Positions 14,994 through 25,500 of a stretch of 44,530 nucleotides of DNA are shown here, one piece after another. A program made the position numbers and the translations under genes. Position 1 is the first letter of the stretch; each line of letters opens with the position of its first letter. The stretch is taken from positions 1 through 44,530 of the forward strand of contig JAFZAC010000001.1 in assembly GCA_017548365.1 (NCBI GenBank), read 5' to 3'. This stretch comes from Muribaculaceae bacterium (GTDB taxonomy: Bacteria; Bacteroidota; Bacteroidia; Bacteroidales; Muribaculaceae). Below the pieces are notes generated by a model. That model was not told the origin of the DNA. It saw nothing but the letters and a program-made list of their open reading frames with translations, and did not search any database.

Positions 14994-16328
14994 ATGTATA
15001 AACGAAAAATAGAAAGCATGCTCCAATCTTGGATGGATGGCATTCACAAACCTCTTGTTGTGAAAGGAGTGCGTCAGTGTGGTAAAACCAGCAGTGTGAT
15101 GGATTTTGCCAAGAAACATTTTAAAAATGTGGTGTATTTGGATTTTCATGAGCATCCCGAATATAAGAAATTTTTCACTCCCAATCTGGATGTTGACTCC
15201 ATTGTGATGCGCATAACTGCCACTATGCCCAACGTTGAAATTGAGGCGGGAAATACATGTTTCGTCTTTGATGAGATACAAGATTGTCCAAAGGCACGAG
15301 GCTCATTGAAATACTTCCACATGGATGGTCGGTATGAAGTGATGTGCACAGGTTCATTGCTTGGCGTAAATGGCTACAAGACCCCTACCGAAAAAGCTGA
15401 AGAAGATGAAGCTTCTATACCTGTTGGCTTTGAGGATATTATCAATATGTATCCAATGGACTTTGAGGAATGGCTTTGGGCAAATGGTATTAAGGAGATT
15501 CACATTGAGCACTTGAAAAAATGCCTGTACAATGAGACTCCTATTGAGGATGCGCTTCACGACCGGTTTCGTGATTTGCTTTATCAGTATATTGTTGTGG
15601 GTGGCATGCCCGAGGTTGTAAACACCTTTATCGAAACGAAACAAATAGGGAAAACACTCGCGGTGCAGAGACGCATTGTTGATGATTACAAATCAGATAT
15701 GGTAAAATATGCCTTACCTACCGATAAGTCTCGAATACGTGAATGTTTTGAGTCAATTCCCATGCAACTGGCACGTGAGTATAAGAAATTCAACTACACA
15801 GTAGTCCGTCCAGGCAGTAGAGGTAGAGATTATGCTGGGAGTCTTCAATGGATTGAAGATGCTGGCATCATTCGCCGCTGTTATAACACAAAAATAACAG
15901 AACTGCCTCTTGATGGCAACAGAATACAAAGTGAGTTTAAGGTATATATGGCCGACATTGGTTTGCTTATATCGATGCTTGAAGACGGCACTCAGTCGAG
16001 TATTTTGGAAGGAGATTTGTTTACCTATAAAGGTGCCATCATTGAAAACCTTGTGGCAGACGTATTTGGCAAGATGGGACGTAAATTATATTACTTTCAT
16101 AAAGACGGAGGAGTGGAAATTGATTTTCTCATACGCTATAAGGGGCTATGCACCCCAGTGGAATGTAAAGCCTCTACAGGAAATGCAAAATCTTTACGAA
16201 CAATTTTGAAACATCCTGAGAAATATCATGTCACAAGTGCCATAAAACTCGGTGATTATAATATAGGGAGAAAAGAAGGAGTGCTCACTTTGCCACTCTA
16301 TTTGGCGTTTCTCTTGATAGAAGTATAA
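14994..16328 (+). CDS. P-loop ATPase with C-terminal DUF4143-type nuclease-like domain
   Basis: 444 residues. The N-terminal AAA_14 ATPase has Walker A GVRQCGKTSS (residues 25-34), Walker B CFVFDEIQDC (about 89) and a sensor-like CTGSLLG. A middle helical region contains MYPMDFEEWL and VVGGMPEVV, typical of the family. The C-terminal DUF4143 part has the restriction-enzyme-like pattern GVEIDFLI...PVECKAS (about 377-399), with Asp and E-x-K in place. Such proteins are very common in Bacteroidales and their function is unresolved. It is oriented against its neighbours, is preceded by tandem repeats and sits between an amylase gene and a remnant of it, which suggests that it was inserted here. 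Confidence 0.93.
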   Translation: MYKRKIESMLQSWMDGIHKPLVVKGVRQCGKTSSVMDFAKKHFKNVVYLDFHEHPEYKKFFTPNLDVDSIVMRITATMPNVEIEAGNTCFVFDEIQDCPKARGSLKYFHMDGRYEVMCTGSLLGVNGYKTPTEKAEEDEASIPVGFEDIINMYPMDFEEWLWANGIKEIHIEHLKKCLYNETPIEDALHDRFRDLLYQYIVVGGMPEVVNTFIETKQIGKTLAVQRRIVDDYKSDMVKYALPTDKSRIRECFESIPMQLAREYKKFNYTVVRPGSRGRDYAGSLQWIEDAGIIRRCYNTKITELPLDGNRIQSEFKVYMADIGLLISMLEDGTQSSILEGDLFTYKGAIIENLVADVFGKMGRKLYYFHKDGGVEIDFLIRYKGLCTPVECKASTGNAKSLRTILKHPEKYHVTSAIKLGDYNIGRKEGVLTLPLYLAFLLIEV

Positions 16329-16342
16329 TTAACTGACCATTC

Positions 16343-16371
16343 AAAAAAAAAGGATGCAACTTTCTGCATCC
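16343..16371 (-). terminator. Terminator of the amylase gene
   Basis: GGATGCA (16352-16358) pairs with TGCATCC (16365-16371); on the minus strand it is followed by nine T. It lies between the convergent ATPase and amylase genes and serves the amylase transcript. Confidence 0.8.
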
Positions 16372-16398
16372 CTAAATATTTTTATCCATAGTGGTAAC

Positions 16399-17817
16399 TT
16401 ATTTGCTCAGTATGTAGGCAGTCATAGGTTCAAGGGTGGCATTGAGTATGCCTTTCTTTACTTGGAGAACTTTTTTGGTGACAGCGTCACGATATTTGCC
16501 ATTTTCAACAGTTACAGGGATAGCTACTGTGGCTGCCTGTTCGTCGAGGTTGATTATTACGGCAGCTTTCTTGCCTCGTTCTACAATAATCTGCTTGCCA
16601 TTGTCGCTAATGATAATATTCTCGGGCTCGGCAGCATAGGTGTGGCGGAACTCGTTGATGGCACGCACTGCGGGGTGCTTGAACTCGTCGTTGCCAACTT
16701 TGCCTATCTCGTTGTCGCCCCAGTAGTTCTCGCGAGTGCTTCCGTGCGGGCGCGAATAGAATAGGGGAGTGCCATACTGGCGTGCAGTAAGGAATATCCA
16801 TCCAAGGCGCACGAGTTCATCGCTCATGCTTGCCGATTCATGGGCATTGCAATATGTGTCGTGCGATTCCACCCAAGTCACCAGATGGGCGGGGTCCACA
16901 CTATGATGCCAGTTGAGCAGGTCTCCAGCCTTGGCGTCGTGCTTGTTGAGAGCGTTGCGCAGCACCCAGCCATAATTGCTTGCAGTGAGGTCCATATACT
17001 CGGCATAGCCTTGCTCGGGAACGTTTCGATCTTGCAGCACCTCGCCGTAAATGAAAAGCTCGTCGCGTGGGATTGAAAGCCACAATCCTTTCACGTCCTT
17101 GCGCCCCATAGCTACATCCCAAAAGTCATTCTCTGGCGATTTAGGGTCGCGAGGCTCGTCGGGCAGTCCTATGTGTTTTGCAGTATCATATCTGAAGCCT
17201 CTTGCGCCACATGCAAGTACGTCGTTTACATATTGCATGTAATAATATTGGAAATCGGGGTTCTCGGTATTCACGTCGGGCAGCTTTCCCATCTCGCCGG
17301 TAGTACACTGGTATCGGTCACTATAGTCTGCAATGGGCCATAGTCCGTTGGCATGAAACAGATTCTCTCGTCCGTTCACTGCGCTGTCAAGACGCGCATT
17401 GATGTGAGAGCGATCAATAACAGTGTGATTAGGAAGAACGTCGACAATCACTCGCAAGCCTAGTTTGTTGGCCTTTTCACACATATTTTTGAACTCGTCG
17501 CGAGTACCCAGCTGGTAGTTGCCAATAGTCCAGTCGGTAGGTTGGTAGTGATAGTACCACTTACCATTTCCAAAGAGTTGTCGGCCTCCGTTGTCGCCCA
17601 CATAGCATTCATTTATGGGAGATGTTTGCACGATGGTAAATCCAGCGTCTTTAATCTCTTGCAGGTGTTGGGAGATGGTATTGAACGACCATGACCAAGC
17701 ATGGAGTATAATCTCGTTATTGCCCATGGCATTAGAATTCTGTGCAGCTGCATCAGGAGCCCACGAGAGGCACATGAGCATGGTTGCAAGGGCAAGGTGT
17801 TTAATTTTTGTTGACAT
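16399..17817 (-). CDS. Secreted GH13 alpha-amylase
   Basis: 472 residues with a signal peptide (about 1-25, ending DAAAQ). It is an endo-acting enzyme for alpha-1,4-glucans, placed in the periplasm or outside. The GH13 barrel is readable: VDVLPNHT (region I), GFRYDTAKH with nucleophile D211, GEVLQD with general acid E259, and ESHDTYCN with D320. A short C-terminal beta domain follows. The lack of a lipobox argues for a soluble form. It is 32 bases downstream of the C69 peptidase gene, so co-transcription is likely. Part of its 3' end is present again at 14692-14754. Confidence 0.93.
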   Translation of the reverse strand: MSTKIKHLALATMLMCLSWAPDAAAQNSNAMGNNEIILHAWSWSFNTISQHLQEIKDAGFTIVQTSPINECYVGDNGGRQLFGNGKWYYHYQPTDWTIGNYQLGTRDEFKNMCEKANKLGLRVIVDVLPNHTVIDRSHINARLDSAVNGRENLFHANGLWPIADYSDRYQCTTGEMGKLPDVNTENPDFQYYYMQYVNDVLACGARGFRYDTAKHIGLPDEPRDPKSPENDFWDVAMGRKDVKGLWLSIPRDELFIYGEVLQDRNVPEQGYAEYMDLTASNYGWVLRNALNKHDAKAGDLLNWHHSVDPAHLVTWVESHDTYCNAHESASMSDELVRLGWIFLTARQYGTPLFYSRPHGSTRENYWGDNEIGKVGNDEFKHPAVRAINEFRHTYAAEPENIIISDNGKQIIVERGKKAAVIINLDEQAATVAIPVTVENGKYRDAVTKKVLQVKKGILNATLEPMTAYILSK

Positions 17818-17850
17818 AGGTGTATTGTATAATGAATAGGTGAATGATTA

Positions 17851-19530
17851 CTACATATAGGAAGTGTAGATGCTGTCGGTTGGGGGCACATGGTAACGGG
17901 TGCCGGTTGACTTGTGAATCTGGCGGCGGGCTTTGGGGCTCATGCCTGGGCGAGCGAGACGTGGTCGGAAGCCGCTAGAGTTGCGTTTGTACACTCCGTT
18001 CTCGTCTTCTTCACGCACCACTCCGTCGTTGTATTTCACAATCATGTGATAAGCCATCTGCCGCCATCGTGCCACCATTTGTTCGCCCATCTGGTCGCCG
18101 TAGTCGCTCAGTAGCTTGATGGCACCGTCACGGTCATAGCGCAAGAGTTCGAGCGCTTGTTTCTCGATTAATGGCTGTTTGTCAAAATAGCTTGCCTGTA
18201 ACGAGTCGCGTACTTGCTGCAACTCGGGGTAGAGCAGGCTCCAGCGCGGATAAACCATATTGCTCACCCAGTTGCACACCCAGTAGGCGCTTTCCTCGCT
18301 GAAGTGGAAGGCATCGGCTTCGGGCACGTTGTAGCAGTGCGGCACACGGCTGGCACAGCAGTATACTGGTGTATAGGCCACCATTCCGCTGTCGTCGTTG
18401 CCCCACCAGATGACTCCGCCCACCTCTCGTGGCATGAAGCTGCGCAGCTGGGTCACAAAGGTAAATGCGGTGTGTGCTGTCGACACGGCACGCTCGTTGA
18501 ACATAGTAGTGCCATCATCATCGTAGCGCAAAGGCTGTGGACGGAAGGGGCTGTCGTAGATTCCTGCCCCTGGATCGTCTTCATCATTGAATGAGAATGG
18601 TGTATCTTCAAGATGGTCGCGCAGGCATTCTATCACGGTATTCACGTTCAGTGGTTTATCGGGGATAATCCACATGGGAAGCGGCTCTACCTCGCTCATG
18701 GGTTTTATGCCCTCAACATAAGGAATATACTTATCCATTCCGGTGGTCAAGCGTCGGTAGATAGACCACACTCTAGTGTCGCCAAGACGACGGCCGCCGA
18801 ATGTGGGTGGGTTGTAAGCATCGCAGAAACTGAACTCACTGTCTTTTCCCTTGAAATATCCTTTCTTTCGAGCAAAACTAATGCAGTTTTTCGAAATCTT
18901 CACGTTGGCGGTATCGGTAAGGTCCACCCGGCGTATGCGGCTCTGATTGGCATGTGCCATCACAGCGTTGTCGGGCACGCGCACAGCTATCCAAACCACG
19001 CCTTTGCTGCCAGGCCCGCACCCAATCATCTCGAGTACCCATGCTTCATTTGGGTCACACACTGTGAACGACTCGCCTGAACTCTCGAAGCCATATTTCT
19101 CCACCAGGCTCGTCATCACGTCGATGGCCTCACGAGCGGTTCGTGCCCGTTGCAGGCCCAGGTCCATGAGCGACCCGTAGTCGATGATTCCAGAGGGGTC
19201 AATTAGTTCTTCGCGACCATCAAAGGTGCTCTCGCCAATTGATACCTGCCACTCGTTGATATTGCCGTTAACCAGGTAGGTTACTGGTGCTTCGGGAATC
19301 TGACCGTGGTAAACACGCGTATCTCGGTCATAAATTTTGCGCATGGTGCCTGCTGGGTGTGTACCCGCTTCGAAGCGGTACATCTTGTGCATAGCTCCCC
19401 ATGAGTCGATGTTGTAGGTGCACATCACCGAGCCGTCGACACTTGCCTTCTTGCCCACGAGAATGCTCGTGCAGGCCCATACATTGACGATGGAAAACGC
19501 TAGAAGCAGGATAAGAATTATACGTTTCAT
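17851..19530 (-). CDS. Exported C69 family dipeptidase
   Basis: 559 residues. The signal peptide ends VWA and the mature enzyme begins with Cys20 (CTSILVGKKAS), which in this N-terminal nucleophile family is the catalytic residue. Downstream landmarks include the ESFTVCDPNEAWVLEM segment and the large C-terminal part with GVIWWGNDDSG. Family members cleave dipeptides from the N-terminus. Export and neighbourhood suggest a role in peptide use outside the cytoplasm. A -7 box (CAAAGGTA read leftward as TACCTTTG, 19556-19563) lies upstream. The tail from about residue 515 is rich in Arg and Pro and looks disordered. Confidence 0.9.
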   Translation of the reverse strand: MKRIILILLLAFSIVNVWACTSILVGKKASVDGSVMCTYNIDSWGAMHKMYRFEAGTHPAGTMRKIYDRDTRVYHGQIPEAPVTYLVNGNINEWQVSIGESTFDGREELIDPSGIIDYGSLMDLGLQRARTAREAIDVMTSLVEKYGFESSGESFTVCDPNEAWVLEMIGCGPGSKGVVWIAVRVPDNAVMAHANQSRIRRVDLTDTANVKISKNCISFARKKGYFKGKDSEFSFCDAYNPPTFGGRRLGDTRVWSIYRRLTTGMDKYIPYVEGIKPMSEVEPLPMWIIPDKPLNVNTVIECLRDHLEDTPFSFNDEDDPGAGIYDSPFRPQPLRYDDDGTTMFNERAVSTAHTAFTFVTQLRSFMPREVGGVIWWGNDDSGMVAYTPVYCCASRVPHCYNVPEADAFHFSEESAYWVCNWVSNMVYPRWSLLYPELQQVRDSLQASYFDKQPLIEKQALELLRYDRDGAIKLLSDYGDQMGEQMVARWRQMAYHMIVKYNDGVVREEDENGVYKRNSSGFRPRLARPGMSPKARRQIHKSTGTRYHVPPTDSIYTSYM

Positions 19531-19555
19531 GGTGGTTGATATTTTTATTAGTTTA

Positions 19556-19563
19556 CAAAGGTA
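19556..19563 (-). promoter_or_regulatory. -7 box for the C69 peptidase and amylase genes
   Basis: TACCTTTG on the minus strand, 26 bases before the peptidase start. No clear -33 box is visible. Confidence 0.5.
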
Positions 19564-19595
19564 GAAATAATAAGGGTAAATTGGTAAAAAATGAC

Positions 19596-19638
19596 TAAAA
19601 AAATCAAGGGTCGCGCGATAAATCGTGCGGCCCTTGAT
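19596..19638 (-). terminator. Terminator of the SusC/SusD unit
   Basis: ATCAAGGG (19603-19610) pairs with CCCTTGAT (19631-19638), with an extended inner stem around CGC/GCG, then a run of T on the minus strand. It marks the end of the leftward importer operon. Confidence 0.75.
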
Positions 19639-19682
19639 GGTTATTGGGAAAAGGTTATTTGATAAACCTTTAAGTTCAAAGA

Positions 19683-20249
19683 TTATTCATCCTCTACGAA
19701 GCCGGTGTAGCGGAAACCGCTAACTTTGTACTTGTCGGCTGTACCCTCCATGGCGGGGAATGGGTCGTCTTTGAAGCTTACATAGAACTCGATGTAGTCG
19801 GCAGGCATACCGCTTGGAGTGGTGGTGCCGTTCTTAACAATCTTACCGTCGGTGATTGTAACTGCATAGCCGGCATCAAAACCATATTGAGCCAGATAAC
19901 CACTAGATCCAAAGAGATTTTCAGCATCGGTAGAGCTGTTGAATGTCATGTTGTTTGGGTTGACATCAATTCTCACCTGATAGGGGTAGATGTAGGCATT
20001 GGCATCAACGAGCCACATTTCGTTGGCTACATTGGCAGCAGTGTTGCTGGTAGTGATGTTGTAATTACCATCACCGAACCAGTCATCATCTATCTCTTCA
20101 CCAGTCGCAGGGTCAAGGGCCGACACGTGCACATGCCACTCGCCAGCCATCTCTACTGTCGCGGTATTCTCAACTTCGTCTTTTTCGCATGATGTGAATG
20201 CAATGAGCATTGCCATCAGCGCAAATATTGAATATAATGACTTTTTCAT
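19683..20249 (-). CDS. Surface lipoprotein of a SusC/SusD unit, Lipid_bd-like
   Basis: 188 residues with a lipobox at Cys21 (AFTSCEKDEVEN). Acidic residues follow the Cys, as in Bacteroidetes surface lipoproteins. The mature part is a beta-rich, lipocalin-like domain (AGEWHVHVSA...) of the type annotated as a lipid-binding domain in genes next to SusD-like proteins. It is the last gene of the SusC, SusD, Ig-like, lipocalin-like order. A role as an accessory surface ligand-binding protein is inferred from position. Terminated at 19596-19638. Confidence 0.75.
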   Translation of the reverse strand: MKKSLYSIFALMAMLIAFTSCEKDEVENTATVEMAGEWHVHVSALDPATGEEIDDDWFGDGNYNITTSNTAANVANEMWLVDANAYIYPYQVRIDVNPNNMTFNSSTDAENLFGSSGYLAQYGFDAGYAVTITDGKIVKNGTTTPSGMPADYIEFYVSFKDDPFPAMEGTADKYKVSGFRYTGFVEDE

Positions 20250-20272
20250 ATTCTTTTTCTCCTTTCGTTAAA

Positions 20273-21004
20273 TTATTCTTCAGGAATAGGAAGACCGTCA
20301 ATATAATTGTCGGCAGTGATAGGAGTCATGATAACTCCACCGCCACAATAGTAGTTCAGGCGATAGGTAAAGATACCTGTCTCTGAATCATAATTACCGT
20401 CATACATCACTTCAGGATCTTCTCCATCATAGAAGTACCAGTCGCCTTCTTCGAGCATTTCAACACAGGGCTCATCAAGCACTAATAATGCCTCGGCTTC
20501 GAAGTCATAAGTATTTCTATATTGTGGATAAATACCATAAGCGTAGTATCCTGCTAAACAGTCACTGAGAAGGTAAAGATCGTCACCAAGAGCCTGAATG
20601 GATTCAGGGCTGTTGTAGTAGTGACGGGCTTTGTTGGTCTTATGCCAGCACTCTGCCCAGTAGATGTTGTCGAAGTGGCCAGGATTGTTAACCCACACCT
20701 CACGTTTCTCGGTAGCAGAGTTGCCATCGGAATCGGTCACCTTGTAAGTCACATAGTAGAAACCAGGAGCGCTGGTGTCAATATTGTTCGACACTTCCAC
20801 CTTGTCGGTAAGGTCTTCGGTGCCCAGTGCAGCGCTGTAGCCTGGCTCAGTATAGGTATCCCCCACTGTCAAGAGTACCCTGCCGCCATCAAGAGAGATA
20901 ACGGGGTAGTAGAGGACATCAGTCACACCTTCGGTAGTCTTATCGCATGAAGTGAGCGAGAAGGCAACCAAAGCACTGAATGCTAAATATTTTAATATCT
21001 TCAT
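20273..21004 (-). CDS. Surface lipoprotein with Ig-like (DUF5011-type) domain
   Basis: 243 residues, lipobox at Cys20 (FSLTSCDKTTEG). Residues 45-105 form an Ig-like domain with the pattern YTEPGYSA, DTSAPGFYYVTYKVTDSDGN, as in DUF5011. The C-terminal half is rich in Tyr and Asp and has no recognised domain, but resembles the second domain of the BT_2262-type proteins found beside SusD genes. The ATG at 21004 is chosen because the longer reading frame (21043) starts inside the upstream SusD-like gene and delays the signal peptide. A substrate-binding role is inferred. Confidence 0.75.
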   Translation of the reverse strand: MKILKYLAFSALVAFSLTSCDKTTEGVTDVLYYPVISLDGGRVLLTVGDTYTEPGYSAALGTEDLTDKVEVSNNIDTSAPGFYYVTYKVTDSDGNSATEKREVWVNNPGHFDNIYWAECWHKTNKARHYYNSPESIQALGDDLYLLSDCLAGYYAYGIYPQYRNTYDFEAEALLVLDEPCVEMLEEGDWYFYDGEDPEVMYDGNYDSETGIFTYRLNYYCGGGVIMTPITADNYIDGLPIPEE

Positions 21005-21039
21005 AATAAAAATCTTTTTAAGAATTAATCTTACTTTTA

Positions 21040-22530
21040 TCATTTAGCCCAGAAAACAGGAGCGTTATCACCTGGATAGGTGGGAGTGTTCTGGTTGCGG
21101 TTAGCCGAAGACTCAGCATATGGGAACCTCTGGAGGATACTAGTCAAAGCTGGGTTGGCGTTGATTGGGTGATAGAGTGTACCAGGTGCTACAACATCGG
21201 GGTTGTAAGCGTCGGTAGCTGGGTTGTAAACCTGCTCACCCTTTACATTGCTCATTTCTGGATAGCCCAGACGGCGCAACTCACACCAAGCCTCGAAACT
21301 GTTGTAACCAGAGAGGTCAACCCATTTCTGGATACCAATGGCTTTCTTGTAGTTGTTCACATCAAGTGGATACTGTGCCACAACATCTTCGTAGCCAGCA
21401 GCACCTGCCTTAGCGAACGAAGCCTTGATAGCGTCGGCATAGTATTTCTGAGCCTGAGCGTTATTCTTGTTCTTAGCATAGTACTCAGCAATGAGGAAGT
21501 TGATTTCCGAAACGCTAATCAGCACAACGGGATCGTTGAAGTGAGCGTTTGGACGGCACCAGTAAGCTGTCTTGTAGTTAGCAGTAGTCGAGAAGTTGGT
21601 ACCGCTCACACCACCAGCGTAGGCATTGCTGCCGTTTGGCGAGAAGTAAGCTGCCAGACGACCATCTTTGAAGTCAGCGCTGGTAATACTCATAGTGTTG
21701 AGCAGAGCAACATTCAGGATGATGTTGATCTGAGAAGCACCATAGCTGGCAAAAGCGTCTTCCATGAAGAATGGGTTAGCTTGTCCTGCCTCGTTCTTCC
21801 AGCAGCCTGCAAACTGTACGTCCTTGGTTGGGAAGTTGTTCTCGTTGATAAGAGCTGCGATTTTGCTGTTCACGTCCTTTACACCGCTTTCACGAGTGAG
21901 GATGCGGAGCTTAAGAGCGTTGGCAAACTTGATCCAGTCTTTAGCTGTGCTGCCTGGGAAGAGGATGCTGGTAGCAACTTGGTCGCTGCCGCTGGCCTTT
22001 TCAAGAGCGTTGTCGATTTCGGCAAGAATGCCATCATAAATAACCTGTCCGTCATCATAATGAGGAGTGAGGTTGTTAAGGTCTAATGCCTCGGTGTAGG
22101 GAACCTCGCCGTAGCAGTCAACCAATGCTTGATAGGCAAAAGCACGCAACACAGTAGCTGCAAGGTAGTTGCCCCATTCGCCATTAGCCTCAGCATATTG
22201 AAGAATGTACTTGAGGTTGTTCATAGCGCGTGTGCAAAGCTGACGGTACATAGAGTTAGAACGTACGGCACTCTGATTGAACTGGCTATAGTCAAGGTAG
22301 TTACTTGTACCAAACTCCTGAGAGTAGTGCTGTGCGAAATATCCACCCACGGTGCGCAGATAGTCGCCATAGCTGTGGGCGATGTTCATCTCGGCAGCTG
22401 GCAGCATCATGTCGGGAGTCATATTCTCCTCGGTAGGAGAGTTAGGATCTTGGTTGATGTCAAGGTAGTCGTCGCATGAAGTGGCAACTAATCCCAGCAC
22501 CAAGAGACTTGCTAAAAATATCTTTTTCAT
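21040..22530 (-). CDS. SusD/RagB-like outer-membrane lipoprotein, SusD-like_2 type
   Basis: 496 residues, lipobox at Cys19 (VATSCDDYLDINQDPNSPTE). The opening DDYLDINQDPN is characteristic of SusD-like proteins, with TPR-like helical repeats over the first half and a C-terminal region with RFPYAESSANRNQNTP. In the family, the protein forms the lid over the SusC barrel and hands over bound ligands. Members of this subtype have been found with peptides. The ATG at 22530 is preferred because GGAGAAT precedes it; another ATG at 22545 adds only five residues. It follows SusC by 21 bases. Confidence 0.93.
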   Translation of the reverse strand: MKKIFLASLLVLGLVATSCDDYLDINQDPNSPTEENMTPDMMLPAAEMNIAHSYGDYLRTVGGYFAQHYSQEFGTSNYLDYSQFNQSAVRSNSMYRQLCTRAMNNLKYILQYAEANGEWGNYLAATVLRAFAYQALVDCYGEVPYTEALDLNNLTPHYDDGQVIYDGILAEIDNALEKASGSDQVATSILFPGSTAKDWIKFANALKLRILTRESGVKDVNSKIAALINENNFPTKDVQFAGCWKNEAGQANPFFMEDAFASYGASQINIILNVALLNTMSITSADFKDGRLAAYFSPNGSNAYAGGVSGTNFSTTANYKTAYWCRPNAHFNDPVVLISVSEINFLIAEYYAKNKNNAQAQKYYADAIKASFAKAGAAGYEDVVAQYPLDVNNYKKAIGIQKWVDLSGYNSFEAWCELRRLGYPEMSNVKGEQVYNPATDAYNPDVVAPGTLYHPINANPALTSILQRFPYAESSANRNQNTPTYPGDNAPVFWAK

Positions 22531-22551
22531 AATCTTATTCTCCATTAAAAA

Positions 22552-25500
22552 TTAGTACTTAATGCTAAGATTTATACCAAATGTGCGGCAGCTTGGGTTG
22601 CTGTAGAGCTCACCAAATCCACCAGCCAAGTCGGTACCGGTAGTGGTTGACTCTGGGTCAACGTCATAGTTGTCGCGGGCTGTCCAGGTGAACAGGTTGT
22701 TACCAAACAGTGTGATAGCCACATTGCTGAGTTTAGCGGCGTTAACCCACTTCTTGGGAAGTTCCCAAGTGAGGCTTAAGTTACGCAACTTAGCGAATGT
22801 GCGGTCAACGAGATAGTACTCACCACCCTGGCCAGCACCATACTTGTTCCAGTAGTCTTGCAGACCTTGATCACTCATAATAATAGGAGTGGTGTTCTCT
22901 ACATAGCCACCATCGCCATCGCTAACAACTGAGTTAGGAATGATGAATGGGCGACGCATGTTATAGTCGGTAACGTAAGCATTACCAGTGAACTGCATCA
23001 AGTTCTTGGTACGTGAGAACATTGTACCACCGTAGCGAACATCGAGTTGTGCACTCAGAGTAACGCCATAGGCGCTGATTGAGGTGTTCACACCACCAGT
23101 CCACTTGTGGTTCATGTCACGGCCAGTGTCAAGGGTCTCACTGCTGAGAACGGGTTGTCCATAAGCATTAACAACTGGGTGAACAACACCAGCAGCGTCG
23201 GTATAGGTCTCGGGCAAGAAGGTGTAGTAAGAACCCATTGGCTTGCCTTCCTCGGCATACATGTAAACGGCGTCGTCGCCAGCCGAGAAGCTGTAGATAG
23301 TAACCTTGCCACCCTCAAGACTCTCGGGCATTGAGAGAACCTTGTTCTTGTTTACAGCAAAGTTGAAGCCCAAATCCCAACGGAAGTTGTTGGTGAGAAT
23401 TGGAGTGGTGTTAACGAGTAACTCGATACCACGGTTGCGAACCTCACCAAAGTTGGTAACCACATTGTTGTAACCAGTAGATGGGTCAACAGGGAGGGTG
23501 AAGATTTGGTCTTTAGTAATTCTATTATAATATGTGAAGTCGATACCCAGGCGAGAGTTGAAGAACTGGAGCTGGAGACCAGCCTCAAACTCGGTGGTCA
23601 TCTCAGGCTTCAAGTTCTTAGAACCTGCAGTGGCAGCAGCTTGGAAGGCGTTGAGACCAGCAAATGGGAACTCAATGTCGGTACCGCTATAGTAACCGCT
23701 GGCGAATGCCTGAACAAATCTAGGATCAACCAAATAAGGATCGGCATCATTACCAGTCTTACCATAAGCGAGGCGAGCCTTACCATAAGTAAGGATGTCG
23801 TTGCGTGGAATCAGGCGAGTGAAAATCCAGCTCAAAGTAGCGCCAGGATAGAAGTAGCTGTTGGCGCCGATTGGCAGAGTAGAAGACCACTCGTTACGTC
23901 CTGTGAGGTTCAAGAAGATCATGTCATCCCAACCTAGAGTAACATCTCCGAAGAGAGCCACTTGGCGACGCTTCCATTGAGTTTCGGTAAGAGTAGAGCG
24001 GGTAGCACCGTTGCTCAAATCCCAGAAACCAGTCTCGAAGGTGAGACCGTCGGTCTGACCTACCATACCAGTAGAATAACGCTCGTTAAGGTTCACACCA
24101 GCGATAGCGGCGAGGCTCAAGCGCTCGTTCATGAAGTTGCGGGTGTAGTCGGCGAGGAAGTCATGGTTGAGCTCATAGCGACGACCATAGGCGGTGTAAA
24201 CCCAGCCATCCTGGTTCATGTTGCTTGGAGCATAACCATAGTCCTCGTTGATGAGAGCGTCATCAAGAGCAATCTGAGGATAACCGATCTTGCGGTCATA
24301 GTCGGTATAGTCGAAACCAAAGCGATAGGTCAAGGTCAAGTCCTTGATGGGGTTGATGTCGGCCTGAATCTTGCCGCGCATCTGCTTGGAATCTACGTGG
24401 TTGTAGTTGTTCTCGATAGCCCAATATGGGTTGGTGATTCCGTAAGGAGTGAAGTAAGCCTCTGGAGTGTGGAATGGGCTGCTCAGGTCCTTAAGGTCAA
24501 CAACACTGATATCGCGTGGGAACTCGAGAATACCATCGATTACTGAAGTACCCTGGAAGCTACCAACGAGGTCGGTTTGTGACTTGGCATAGCTGATGGC
24601 AGAAGTGAGCTTCAGCCACTCGGTAGCCTCAAAGCCTCCACGGAAGTCGAGAGTGTGACGTTTGTAAACGTCTTTCTTTCCAGGAAGGATACCATCGTCA
24701 CCAGCGTAGTTATAAGAAAGGTAGTAGTTAACCTTGTTGTCATTAGAAACGCCACTGAAAGCGATGCTGTGGTTGTGTGACCAACCCAGATCGAAGAAGT
24801 CCTTCACGTTGTTCTCCTTAGCATCGTACTTGTGAACGAGCTGACTGTGGTTCCAGATGGGACCATAGACTTGAGTAGAGCCATCCAAACGTGGACCCCA
24901 TGAACCGTTCTCGATGTAGGTCTGAGTACCGTTCCAACCTTGTCCCCAATTGTTTTGCATCTTGGGAAGCAGGGCAACTTGGCGAGCTTGAACGCTACCA
25001 TTATATTCAATGGTGAAGTTCTTGCCCTCGCCCTTCTTACCTTGCTTGGTGGTAACGATGATCACACCATTGGCAGCGCGGCTACCATAAAGAGCGGTAG
25101 CGGCAGCACCCTTAAGCACGGTCAAGCTCTCGATGTCATTAGGTGAGATACTCGAGATACCACCAGCGGTCTGAGCGTGACCCTGACCAGTAAGAGTTGT
25201 GCTCTGCAAGGGCACACCGTCAACAACATAGAGAGGTTGGTTACTACCATTAATAGAGCTGAAACCACGGATGATAACCGAGTTGGCAGCACCTGGGTCA
25301 CTTGAAGTAGCCTGAACTTGCAGACCGGCAACCTTACCGTTCAGTGAGTTCATGGCATCGGTGGTGCGAGCACCAGAGATGTCATCGGCTTTCAACTGTT
25401 GAGCGGCGTAACCCAGAGATTTCTGCTTACGGGTAATACCCATGGCAGTTACCACAACCTCTTCAAGAGTGTTGTCCTCTTCTACAAGGGCTACTGTTAC

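Noticed and set aside
14751..15281. A leftward frame that translates the tandem repeats as an 11-residue peptide repeat
   Set aside because: It starts inside the ATPase gene on the opposite strand, has no promoter and owes its peptide repeats to the 33-bp DNA units.
14692..16461. The ATPase segment as an insertion sequence or integron cassette
   Set aside because: There is no transposase or integrase, no terminal inverted repeats and no short target duplication that I can see; only the amylase remnant supports an insertion.
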